15,658 nucleotides of DNA, from contig JAOZOM010000018.1 in the NCBI GenBank assembly GCA_029933275.1, positions 1 through 15,658 on the forward strand, written 5' to 3'. Positions 1 to 6,800 of this stretch are shown piece after piece. The notes under the pieces were generated by a model. It ran no database searches and was not told where the DNA came from. It saw only the letters and a list, made by a program, of their open reading frames with translations. Numbering within the stretch: the stretch's first letter is position 1; each line of letters begins with the position of its first letter. Source of the DNA: Anaerolineales bacterium. GTDB lineage: Bacteria; Chloroflexota; Anaerolineae; Anaerolineales; Villigracilaceae. Position numbers and translations under genes: made by a program.

Positions 1-30
1 TTTGAGTTGCTGACCAATGGTTGAAGGCAT

Positions 31-77
31 AATTAAGGAAAATCACCGATTCCCCAAAGCTAAGGTGAATCGGTGAT
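31..77 (-). terminator. Rho-independent terminator of rplI
   Basis: An 11-bp perfect inverted repeat (arms 42-52 and 67-77, ATCACCGATTC / GAATCGGTGAT) with a 14-nt loop lies 35 nt past the rplI stop codon. Read on the minus strand, the hairpin is followed by TTTTCCTTAATT, a moderately T-rich tract. This fits an intrinsic terminator for the L9 transcript. Bases 1-30 show nothing further. Confidence 0.75.
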
Positions 78-111
78 GAAGTGTTTTGCGCAAGGTGTAA
101 AAACTAAAAGA

Positions 112-669
112 TTAGGCTTCTTCTGTTTCTTCTTCAGCTTCTTCTACGCTTTCTTCAGCTACTTCTTCTTCAACGACTTCGATTTCTTCTTCGGCTTCTT
201 CTGCGCCTTCAAGGGGAGCGGATTCACCTTCGCGATAGACGACAACGGTGAATTCTGGCACCAAATCCATTGTTAGACGGGCGACTACGGTATGTTCGCC
301 CAAAGTGCGAATCGGTTGTACTTCAAGTTGTTGACGTTTGACGGTGAAGGTAGTGGCTTCTTCTACTGCATCTGCAATTTGTTGGGTGGTGATGGAGCCG
401 TAGAGTTTATCGGTTTCGCCCGCTTTGGCGGGGAAGAGGAGACGCAAACCGGCGATTTTCTCTGCCAAGCCACCCAGTTCGTTGTTAAGGGCTGCACGGC
501 GTTCCGCGGCGTTGCTACGGATGCGGTCTGCTTGTTTGATTGCGCCGGGGGTGGCAAGCATCGCCAACCCTTGCGGAATAAGGAAGTTACGACCATAGCC
601 ATCGGCGACTTTTTTCACGTCTCCGGCACGACCAAGTTTGAATACGTCTTTCATTAATAGAACTTTCAT
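112..669 (-). CDS. rplI: 50S ribosomal protein L9 with acidic C-terminal extension
   Basis: Large-subunit ribosomal protein that binds 23S rRNA near the L1 stalk and helps maintain reading frame. The N-terminal rRNA-binding domain begins MKVLLMKDV and carries the family signature GYGRNFLIPQGLA at residues 24-36. A helical linker follows (about 41-75), then the C-terminal domain (about 80-148, with KLYGSIT at 88-94). The protein has 185 residues against the usual 148-150. The extra residues from about 149 on are almost entirely Glu, Ala and Val, a strongly acidic tail seen in some other ribosomal proteins but not in the classic L9. The ATG at 669 has only a weak GAGA upstream, but the N terminus matches the family exactly. 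The gene stands alone here, without the common rpsF-ssb-rpsR neighbours, and has its own promoter and terminator. Confidence 0.97.
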   Translation of the reverse strand: MKVLLMKDVFKLGRAGDVKKVADGYGRNFLIPQGLAMLATPGAIKQADRIRSNAAERRAALNNELGGLAEKIAGLRLLFPAKAGETDKLYGSITTQQIADAVEEATTFTVKRQQLEVQPIRTLGEHTVVARLTMDLVPEFTVVVYREGESAPLEGAEEAEEEIEVVEEEVAEESVEEAEEETEEA

Positions 670-704
670 GTTTTTTTCTCTAGCCCTTTCGGTTAATAGA
701 TTTT

Positions 705-726
705 AGAGCGAAGGGTACAACGCTCT
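705..726 (-). promoter_or_regulatory. Hairpin in the rplI leader
   Basis: A perfect 6-bp inverted repeat, AGAGCG (705-710) and CGCTCT (721-726) with a 10-nt loop, lies just downstream of the predicted rplI transcription start. No T-run follows it on the minus strand, so it is not a terminator. It could stabilise the 5' end of the mRNA or be a control site. Function is not established from sequence. Confidence 0.3.
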
Positions 727-734
727 GACGGGTC

Positions 735-763
735 AGTATACCAGAGGATTAGGGAATTGGGAA
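735..763 (-). promoter_or_regulatory. Probable sigma70-type promoter for rplI
   Basis: On the minus strand, TTCCCA (758-763, four of six matches to the -35 consensus) and TATACT (735-740) are separated by exactly 17 bp. The predicted start, near 728, gives a leader of about 60 nt before the rplI ATG. No other gene on this strand is closer upstream, so rplI needs its own promoter here. Confidence 0.5.
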
Positions 764-829
764 TTGAAATTTTAAAAAATTGGAAATTAAAAACTTGCCA
801 AGCCTTCAGAGGGCGAGTAAGATAGGGGT

Positions 830-1204
830 ATGAAATTTTGGCAGAAATATATCAAAGAAATCGCGATTATTGCGGGCGTGATTTTGCTCACCATTTTGAT
901 GATGGACTATAACACCCGCCTTGAGAAGCTCAATCAACTTAATGAAAAAGCTCTCACTGTCCGCATCAAGGCGACGGCGGCAATTGAAACGCAAATCTCG
1001 TTGCAGACTCAAATCGCTGAGGCAAATTCCGAATCTGTCACGGAGAGAGAGGCAAGGAATAATGGCGAGATTCAAGCCGGAGACCAGCGCATTATCCCCC
1101 TCCCCGCGACGGGCGCGCCCCTGATTGATACCGTTCTCCCTACCCCCGTGCCTGAACGCATCAAAAAGTGGGAGGTTTGGGTGGCATTGTTCTTTGGGGA
1201 ATAA
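830..1204 (+). CDS. FtsB/DivIC-like septum formation initiator protein
   Basis: Small bitopic membrane protein of the FtsB/DivIC type; in known systems these join FtsL and FtsQ in the divisome. The layout matches: a short basic N terminus (MKFWQKYIK), one membrane segment at about 10-25, and a Leu/Ile/Gln-rich coiled coil at about 29-72. Then comes TEREARNNGEIQAGDQRIIPLP (71-92), which resembles the FtsB segment with conserved E..AR, followed by a pGE-like turn and a hydrophobic stretch. The Pro-rich end closes with WEVWVALFFGE, a tail I associate with Chloroflexota members (recollection, not checked). The start is uncertain in strength: AGGGG sits only one base before the ATG, closer than normal. 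It diverges from rplI and precedes the ArsR operon, which has its own promoter. The family call rests on architecture, not on catalytic residues. Confidence 0.65.
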   Translation: MKFWQKYIKEIAIIAGVILLTILMMDYNTRLEKLNQLNEKALTVRIKATAAIETQISLQTQIAEANSESVTEREARNNGEIQAGDQRIIPLPATGAPLIDTVLPTPVPERIKKWEVWVALFFGE

Positions 1205-1266
1205 ATTTCGCTATTTTCTCTCCAAAAAAAGAAAGAAATGAAAACCTTTTCAACTATACAAAATAC

Positions 1267-1295
1267 TTGACAAAAGCCTTTAAGGAGAGTATATT
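1267..1295 (+). promoter_or_regulatory. Near-consensus sigma70 promoter of the arsR-nifX-like operon
   Basis: TTGACA (1267-1272, perfect -35) is separated by 17 bp from TATATT (1290-1295, -10). The predicted transcription start is around 1302, about 29 nt before the ATG of the ArsR-family gene. Such a strong core promoter directly overlapped by an operator-like palindrome is typical of a repressed operon. Confidence 0.85.
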
Positions 1296-1309
1296 CGTAT
1301 TATCGAATA
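1292..1309 (+). promoter_or_regulatory. Palindromic operator for the ArsR-family repressor
   Basis: TATTCG (1292-1297), spacer TATTAT, CGAATA (1304-1309): a perfect palindrome with 6-bp arms. It overlaps the end of the -10 box and the predicted start site. Size, AT-richness and placement match known ArsR/SmtB-family operators, and the adjacent gene encodes such a protein. Autorepression is therefore inferred. Confidence 0.7.
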
Positions 1310-1330
1310 AGGTTTTGCTAATCACTTTCT

Positions 1331-1705
1331 ATGCCATACTCAACATTCCCCTCCCAACGCTCCGCCGCGATCGCACACGCACTCTCGCATCCTGTGCGGG
1401 TTGAAATCATCTCCCTGCTCGGTAATACAGAATTAACAGTCGGAGAAATAACCGAAAGACTCGCCCGCCCACAAGCCAATATTTCACAACATTTGGCTAT
1501 CTTGCGGGAAGTCAACCTAGTCGAAGCGACTCGTGATGGGATGAGCGTCAGCTACAGACTTAGCTCCTCCGCAGTCACGACGCTGCTAGAGCTACTCAAT
1601 CAACTTGCAAAACAAATCCCTGCCGAAGGCTTTACCCGACGCGGGCGCGGAAGACGGCGTGGCAGCGGCAAAGGTCAAGGACAAGGTCGGCGTAGACAAG
1701 AATGA
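1331..1705 (+). CDS. ArsR-family winged-helix repressor with basic Gly/Arg tail
   Basis: Dimeric DNA-binding repressor, 124 residues. Helix 1 and the typical ArsR phrase ALSHPVRVEIISLL occupy residues 17-30. The helix-turn-helix is TVGEITERLARPQANISQHLAILREVNLV (36-64), with the recognition helix around ANISQHLAILR. The wing is TRDGMSVSYRLSS (67-79), and a dimerisation helix follows to about 95. There is no cysteine, so the metal-thiolate sites of ArsR/SmtB/CadC are missing; any ligand is unknown. The last 25 or so residues (TRRGRGRRRGSGKGQGQGRRRQE) form a basic, disordered tail outside the fold, similar in composition to the repeat protein encoded next. No good Shine-Dalgarno site precedes the ATG. 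It is the first gene of a three-gene operon and probably controls it through the palindrome at the promoter. Confidence 0.9.
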   Translation: MPYSTFPSQRSAAIAHALSHPVRVEIISLLGNTELTVGEITERLARPQANISQHLAILREVNLVEATRDGMSVSYRLSSSAVTTLLELLNQLAKQIPAEGFTRRGRGRRRGSGKGQGQGRRRQE

Positions 1706-1756
1706 GCAAAACCGCTACTAAATTCTAGGATCTATCTAAATAAAAGGAGAAAGAAA

Positions 1757-2122
1757 ATGTTTAGAAACAGAAATGGCGGACGCGGTCAAGGTCGCGTCGC
1801 AGGAATGGGAAACGGTCAAGGACGCGGTCAAGGCTTGGGACGTGGCGCGGGACTAGGAAATGGTCAAGGGCGCGGTCAGGGCTTGGGACAGGGAGCAGGC
1901 CTCGGTCGCGGGCGAGGCGGCATCGGTCAAGGACGCGGTCAGGGCTTGGGAATCAACAATCCGCAAGCATCTGATTGGGAACCCGGCATCGGATGGAATC
2001 AGCCTCTTAACACACTTGCAAGCGGAGTCCCCGTAGCCGAGAAAAAATCTTGGCTCGAAAACTTCAAAGCACACCTTCTACGCCGCATGAGCGAAGTAGA
2101 TGAAGAATTAAATAAATACTAA
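1757..2122 (+). CDS. Gly/Gln/Arg-rich repeat protein of a NifX-type operon
   Basis: Not assigned to a function. The 121-residue product has a low-complexity N-terminal two thirds built on GQGRGQGLG units (residues 20-28, 36-44, 57-65). It then has an ordered-looking segment from about 70 with several Trp (DWEPGIGWNQP) and ends in an amphipathic helix (about 95-121, WLENFKAHLLRRMSEVDEEL). Gly-rich small proteins with a C-terminal helix (DUF5320-like) commonly sit beside NifX/NifB-family genes in anaerobes, so a partnership with the next gene is likely, but the family match is my inference. AGGAGA at 1745-1750 is well placed for the ATG at 1757. The gene lies 51 nt after arsR and 18 nt before the nifX-like ATG. 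The high positive charge of the N-terminal part could allow nucleic-acid or anionic-ligand binding. Confidence 0.75.
   Translation: MFRNRNGGRGQGRVAGMGNGQGRGQGLGRGAGLGNGQGRGQGLGQGAGLGRGRGGIGQGRGQGLGINNPQASDWEPGIGWNQPLNTLASGVPVAEKKSWLENFKAHLLRRMSEVDEELNKY
1811..1951 (+). repeat. Imperfect GGTCAAGG-based coding repeats
   Basis: Three 27-nt copies encoding GQGRGQGLG start at 1814, 1862 and 1925 (spacings 48 and 63 nt) and differ by only a few bases. Linkers encode GAGLG and GRGRG variants. A related GGTCAAGG tract also occurs in the 3' end of the preceding arsR gene (around 1673-1690). The repeats probably expand or contract by slippage or unequal recombination. Confidence 0.8.
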
Positions 2123-2140
2123 AAATTGGAGAATTTTATA

Positions 2141-2512
2141 ATGCGTATTGCTTTTTCAACAGCCACCGAGCATGGGTTAGAAAGCCCCATCAGTCCCCAT
2201 TTTGGACGTTGCCCCTATTATGTATTCGTTGATTTGGACGAAAACAATGAAATCAGCAGCGTGACCAGCATCGTCAACGAACACGCCCAAAATCACGCCG
2301 TCGGGCAACTTCCCGCCTACATCAAAACACAAGGTGTAAATGTGATGATATCCGGTGGGATGGGCGGACGCGCAGTCGATTTTTTTCATCAATCCGATGT
2401 GAACGTAGCAACAGGTGCGAGCGGAACCGTGCAAGAAAGTTTGGATAATTATCTAAGCGGCAATTTGCGCGGAGATGCCCCCTGTTCTGAAAGTGTGGAG
2501 CATGGACATTAG
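2141..2512 (+). CDS. NifX/NifB-family dinitrogenase iron-molybdenum cofactor-type protein
   Basis: Single-domain member (123 residues) of the family typified by NifX, NifY and the C-terminal part of NifB, which carries or stores iron-sulfur-based cofactors. Many members outside nitrogen fixers have no known role. It opens with MRIAFST (beta strand), has the conserved SPHFGRCPYYVFVDL at 18-32 with Cys24, then ISGGMGGRAVDFF (70-82) and VATGASGTVQESLDNYLSG (89-107). The end CSESVEHGH (115-123) offers Cys/His ligands, as often seen in these small proteins. The ATG at 2141 is chosen because GGAG (2128-2131) lies 9 nt upstream; an in-frame TTG at 2126 lies inside the Shine-Dalgarno region. No nif structural genes are nearby, so nitrogen fixation is not implied. 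Confidence 0.9.
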   Translation: MRIAFSTATEHGLESPISPHFGRCPYYVFVDLDENNEISSVTSIVNEHAQNHAVGQLPAYIKTQGVNVMISGGMGGRAVDFFHQSDVNVATGASGTVQESLDNYLSGNLRGDAPCSESVEHGH

Positions 2513-2555
2513 CCCGTCTCGCGCGTGAATTTTGGCTTGCCCTCGTTATGGAATC

Positions 2556-2584
2556 AAAAAACCTGTCTTTCGACAGGTTTTTTT
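2556..2584. terminator. Bidirectional terminator between nifX-like gene and tRNA-Met
   Basis: A-run and stem arm AAAAAACCTGTC (2556-2567), loop TTTC, then GACAGGTTTTTTT (2572-2584). The GC core of the stem (CCTGTC/GACAGG) with a T-run on either strand makes a textbook intrinsic terminator working both ways. It serves the plus-strand arsR operon and the minus-strand tRNA-Met plus any readthrough from the signalling operon. It sits 43 nt after the nifX-like stop and 3 nt beyond the tRNA CCA end. Confidence 0.92.
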
Positions 2585-2587
2585 CTG

Positions 2588-2663
2588 TGGTGGCGAGAGT
2601 GGGACTTGAACCCACGACCTAAGGCTTATGAGTCCTCCGCTCTGCCAACTGAGCTACCTCGCC
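2588..2663 (-). tRNA. tRNA-Met(CAT), elongator type
   Basis: A complete 76-nt cloverleaf with encoded CCA (2588-2590 on the plus strand). The acceptor stem GGCGAGG pairs with TCTCGCC (one G-U). The D-arm is GCTCAGTTGGCAGAGC, the anticodon loop CTCATAA carries CAT, and the T-arm is GTGGG-TTCAAGT-CCCAC. The fully paired 1-72 acceptor end (G-C) argues for elongator Met (or a tRNA-Ile2 precursor) rather than initiator. The anticodon stem is GAGGA/GCCTT, giving an A-G mismatch at 31-39 where elongator Met usually has A-U. It is transcribed from its own promoter just upstream and stops at the adjacent terminator. Confidence 0.95.
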
Positions 2664-2675
2664 ACAGCGGAGCAT

Positions 2676-2704
2676 ATATTACTATGGTCTCTTTTTTTTG
2701 TCAA
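2676..2704 (-). promoter_or_regulatory. Consensus promoter for tRNA-Met
   Basis: On the minus strand, TTGACA (2699-2704) is followed by a 17-bp spacer that starts with seven A residues, then TAATAT (2676-2681). The predicted start is about 6 nt before the mature tRNA 5' end. The A-tract resembles the strong promoters of stable RNA genes. Confidence 0.85.
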
Positions 2705-2709
2705 CGAAA

Positions 2710-3498
2710 TTAGCGTACGCGCCGTCTCCATTCTTCTTTAACGTCTAGCTCTTTGATGCTAAGACCAGAATCAAGTGCAAGAAAATCAGTTAATAAACGG
2801 TTGAAAGTTGCCGCAGAATCAAGCATGGGGAAATGACCGGATTCTTCAAGAAGAATATGATGCCCCAACATAGACAACTCTCTTATCTGTTCTATGGTTG
2901 GCTGTTCAACAAGCTCATCTTTTGCACCATTAACTAAAAGACAAGGAGTATGCTGCTTATTAAGCATAGTATAAAGATCATTCGCAATAAAACCTCTTTG
3001 GGAGGCTAAAATCGCGGCAGGGTCTGCTTTTGTCGCATCCCCTAAAGCTGATTGAGCATCAGGGAAATCACTCGTCAGCCAATTTACCAGTTTATCGGTT
3101 GAATCTGAATATAAGCGTGAAGCAACCTGCTCTTTTTCTAGCGCACAATTGACTAACATCACCCGATCCACAATCTCTTTATGGGTGGATGCAAAATCAA
3201 GCGCAACTAAAGCTCCTAATCCATGCCCAACGAGCGCGATCTTTCCAATGCCCATTTCGTCAAGGAATGAGCGAACAAGCGCAGTCTGCGCTTTGACATC
3301 ATATCTTTCTTCTCTATGAGCCGTATCCCCAAAACCCCAGAGATCAAGCGCATAGGCGCGATACGATGTCGAGGTGACTTGCATGGAGGATATCCAATAT
3401 CTCCACGAGCCAACCCAACCGTGCAAAAAGATGACCGGGCGACCTCGCCCAAGCACCTCATAATGCACAATCGCATCGTCCAATAATACAACGCTCAT
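2710..3498 (-). CDS. Alpha/beta-hydrolase-fold protein lacking the nucleophilic serine
   Basis: A 262-residue cytoplasmic protein with the alpha/beta-hydrolase fold. PVIFLHGWVGSWRYW (21-35) holds the oxyanion-hole HGW, and ALDLWGFGDT (50-59) is the usual D.(R/W)G.G.S-like loop. The nucleophile elbow is VGHGLGALVALD (90-101), so the serine of G-x-S-x-G is Gly93 (codon GGA at 3220-3222). The other triad positions are present: Asp194 in LLVNGAKDELVE and His222 in EESGHFPMLD. Unless another residue supplies a nucleophile, normal esterase or epoxide-hydrolase chemistry seems impossible; a binding, signalling or serine-free role (compare cofactorless dioxygenases and plant receptor hydrolases in general) is an inference. 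It is the last gene of the signalling operon, 18 nt after the REC gene. AAAGG is 12 nt from the ATG, a weak ribosome site. The protein ends in a charged tail, KELDVKEEWRRRVR. Confidence 0.9.
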   Translation of the reverse strand: MSVVLLDDAIVHYEVLGRGRPVIFLHGWVGSWRYWISSMQVTSTSYRAYALDLWGFGDTAHREERYDVKAQTALVRSFLDEMGIGKIALVGHGLGALVALDFASTHKEIVDRVMLVNCALEKEQVASRLYSDSTDKLVNWLTSDFPDAQSALGDATKADPAAILASQRGFIANDLYTMLNKQHTPCLLVNGAKDELVEQPTIEQIRELSMLGHHILLEESGHFPMLDSAATFNRLLTDFLALDSGLSIKELDVKEEWRRRVR

Positions 3499-3516
3499 TC
3501 TCTACGGTTACCTTTT

Positions 3517-3891
3517 CTACTTACCAAATTTTGCTAAAATTTCACCAACACGCGCAGTCAATTCATCTGGCGCAAAAGGTTTCAATAAATACTCTTCTGC
3601 ACCTGCTTCCATACCTGTTTCAATTTCCGATTCTTGCCCTTTTGCCGAAAGAAAAACTACCGGCGTATCTACTAAAGCCGGTTTTGTTTTAATCACTCGG
3701 CAGGCATCATAACCTGTCATGCGCGGCATCCGCACGTCCAACAAAATCAGGTCTGGGTTTTCTTTTTCTGCTAACTCAACCGCTTCTTCACCGTTAGATG
3801 CCGCAGCAACCTCATGCCCCGCAAAACGAAGGGTAAAGGCTACCAAATCACGGATATCTCGTTCGTCTTCTGCTATCACTATTTTTGCCAT
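3517..3891 (-). CDS. Single-domain response regulator (CheY-like REC)
   Basis: A 124-residue stand-alone receiver domain. The acidic pocket is Glu8-Asp9, the phosphoacceptor is Asp52 in LILLDVRMPRMTG, the switch Ser is Ser82 (FLSAKG) and the conserved Lys is Lys104 (YLLKPFAPDEL). There is no output domain, so it must act by binding a partner or by passing phosphate on. It begins 7 nt after the stop of the giant kinase; the TGAGG ribosome site overlaps that stop codon, so translation is probably coupled. The kinase lacks its own receiver domain, which makes this protein its likely direct phosphoacceptor. The downstream hydrolase-like protein, 18 nt away, is a candidate effector. Confidence 0.96.
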   Translation of the reverse strand: MAKIVIAEDERDIRDLVAFTLRFAGHEVAAASNGEEAVELAEKENPDLILLDVRMPRMTGYDACRVIKTKPALVDTPVVFLSAKGQESEIETGMEAGAEEYLLKPFAPDELTARVGEILAKFGK

Positions 3892-3898
3892 TAAAGCC

Positions 3899-6800
3899 TC
3901 ACTCAGACTTTTTATAGATAGGAAGGGTAAAGGAAAATGTACTGCCTTCTCCGACCTTTCCTGAACTTTCTATCCAAATACGCCCTCTGTGCATTTCTAC
4001 CAATTGCTTGACAATGGGTAATCCCAATCCCGTTCCCGGTGTAGCAAGGACTAAGGGGTCTTCACCGCGATAGAAACGATCAAAGACTTGCGCCTGACCC
4101 TCAACTGCAATCCCCACACCGTTATCTTGAACATCAATCTGCACTTCATCTTTTCCATCAACTGCTCGAAGAGAAAGAATAATCTGCCCGTTTTTAGGCG
4201 TGTAATGATAAGCATTCTCAACGAGGTTATTGATAATTTGTCGTACTCGATCCGGGTCTGCATAGACAACAGGCAAATCCGATTCGACTTCAAGAGAGAC
4301 CCCCATCGGCTTCTCCTCTTCCTGAGAGCGACGTAAAATATTCGTAATCACATCTTCAGCTATATCTTTCATCACAACAGGTTGCGGAGAAAGCGTAATT
4401 TTCCCCGATTCAAGTCGAGAAACATCGAGAAGGTCTGTCACTAAAATATTAAGTCGCTCTGTGTTACTGCGAATAATATCAAGGAAATGGGTTTGATTTT
4501 CAGTCAACGCACCTGCTGCGCCCATTAGAAGAATATCTACATAACCGCGAATGGATGTCATCGGAGTACGCAATTCATGGCTTACGGTCGCTACAAACTC
4601 TGATTTCAAACGATCTACTTCTACTTCATGAGTAATATCTCTAAAGATGGAGACCGTCCCCAAGAATATTTGATTGCTAAGCATCACGGGAGCTAAATGC
4701 ACTAAAACGATGCGCCCGTCTTCTAGCTCTAATTGCTCGGCATAAGTATCGCCTTCTTGGTATACAGATGGATTTTCAGACCATTCGCGGATAATTTCGT
4801 CCCAGATATTTGCCGATTTACCAAAAAGACCACTAAAATCTTTCAATGTTTGGGTAGTAACCTTTTCGCTTTCTATATCCAAAATTCTTTCTGCAGAAGC
4901 GTTCAAGAAGCTGATTTGATTATGAGAATCAGTAACAAGAACACCATCCGCGACTGCTTCAAGGATTGCCTGTGAACGAGTAGCTTCTTCCTGTTCACTC
5001 CGGAGCATACTGCCTAAGCGTTCAGCTTGCTCCCGAATTAACTTGTATAAGTTGGCATTATTAATCGCAACAGCGACCTGACCAGCGATAACATTAATCA
5101 ATTGAAGTTGTTCAGAGCTAAAGAAATTAACTTCGCGATTGAATACCAATAAAACACCAATAACATCCTCGCCAACCATCAAGGGAGCGGCAACTGCACT
5201 GCGATGTCGCTGAAGGTCAGATTCAAGATGAACCCAACGTTCATCCTGATCTAAATCGTCAATCAGAATGGCATCCCGATGTTCAACGACCCATCCGGCT
5301 AAACCCTCACCAATCTTAAGCGAGAAGCCCTTTTCACTACTCTTGGCTTCGGAGAGGTAACCATATCCTGCACGATAGTGAAGTAGATTATCATCAGGGT
5401 TGAGCAGCATGACCGTCCCCTGCTCCGCTCCCACCGTATCATTAAGCAAAGCAAGCGTCTTGTTAAGAGCCAAGTCAAGGTCAAGGCTGGATGAAACTTC
5501 CGTGAGAATATCCAATAAAGTCTTTGTATTCCGTTGTTCTCTCTCAAGTTCTGCAGTACGTTCAACGACACGTTGTTCCAACGTTTCGGTAAGACGCTGT
5601 GTCTCAGCAAAGAATCGCCCGTTTTGGATCGCGATAATCGCTTGGTTACTCAAGGTACTCAAAATCTGCTGATCATCTTCGGTATAAATCCCATTCTGGG
5701 TACTTTGTGCAACAAGAACACCGGCAATCTGCTCGCCTGTTCGCATTGGAACTGCCAAAATTGAAAAAGGCGTTTTTGCTTGCGCATAAACCGATGAACC
5801 AAAAGGTTTAATATCCACAACGTTTTGAAGAAGAATTTCTTTTCCAGTCGAAATCACTTCCCCAATGGGATTTGAATCCAGTGGAATTTCCGACTCTGGC
5901 AAAGGTTGATTCTGAACAATATGATGAACACTTTTAATCCTGTTCTCTTCTTTACTAAAGAGCGCAATTTCAAAAGACTCCACAGGCATCAAGCGACTGG
6001 CCGCTTCGTAAATCGCGTGGTAAATCTTTTCCGATTCAAGATTTGCGCTCACTTCAGCACTCATCACATTCAAAACTTCCAGTCTCTCGGCTGTAGATAA
6101 AGTCGACTGATAAAGACGCGCATTTTCAAGGGCAACGGCAGCCTGTCCGGCAAAGGTTGCGCCAATTTGGATATGTGTCAGCGTATAGAAGCCCGATTCT
6201 TTCTTATCCAGTGTGGCAATTCCAATCACTTCTCCCTTAGAGAGAAGAGGCATCCCCAACCACGACAAATACTCTGCCTCGCTAACAATCTGGAAACGCT
6301 CATCCTCTCGCATATCAGGAACTGAAATGGCTTTTCCTGTACGAAGCACTTCCTTCAAGAGCACACCCTCTTCCGCTAAGTTAGATATATTGACATCTGC
6401 GCGATTATCAGCAAATCCGCGAGCTGTGGCTACTTGAAGTTTACCTCCGTCATAAAGCCAAAGTGTCGCTCTATCATAGGGGATCACGCTCTCTAATTGG
6501 CTCAACAAAGAGGGGATTAATTCTTCACTTTGCAAACTTGAAGTAATCGTAGCGGTCACATCAGTTAGGGATTCTAGTTGCGTAGCACGCTCTTTGGTAG
6601 ATTGGATCAAACGCAAGTTTTGGAGAGCCAAAGCAACTTGCTGTGAAAGGGAGAGCAACAGAGTTTCATCTTCTTTTTTGAAAGCACCTGTTTTATTAAA
6701 ATTATCTAAAACCAAAACGCCCAAACAATAATCACCTGTTTGGATTGGCACCAATAAACTCGATATTGGCAACCTGCTACCAGTCGCTTGGCGATAGAGC

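Noticed and set aside
73..276. Plus-strand Phe-rich frame
   Set aside because: It is the antisense of the Glu-rich L9 tail and terminator; the Phe runs come from repeated TTC/TTCTTC opposite GAA codons.
292..657. Plus-strand 121-codon frame antisense to rplI
   Set aside because: The minus-strand frame is an unambiguous L9; the plus frame shows no family features.
1811..1951. Regularly spaced repeats considered as a CRISPR-like array
   Set aside because: Units are in frame inside a coding sequence, are GC-rich, uneven in spacing (48 and 63 nt) and the linkers are related to the repeats.
2126..2140. TTG at 2126 as the start of the NifX-family gene
   Set aside because: It lies inside the Shine-Dalgarno sequence GGAG that serves the ATG at 2141, and the family N terminus begins at that ATG.
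2141..2512. Nitrogen-fixation locus
   Set aside because: Only a NifX/NifB-family accessory domain is present; no nifH, nifD, nifK or radical-SAM NifB lies in the window, and the family is widespread in non-fixers.
2525..2713. Plus-strand reading frame of 62 codons with DLNPRPKAYESSALPTELP
   Set aside because: It is the antisense of tRNA-Met plus terminator; this peptide is a well-known spurious product of tRNA antisense translation.
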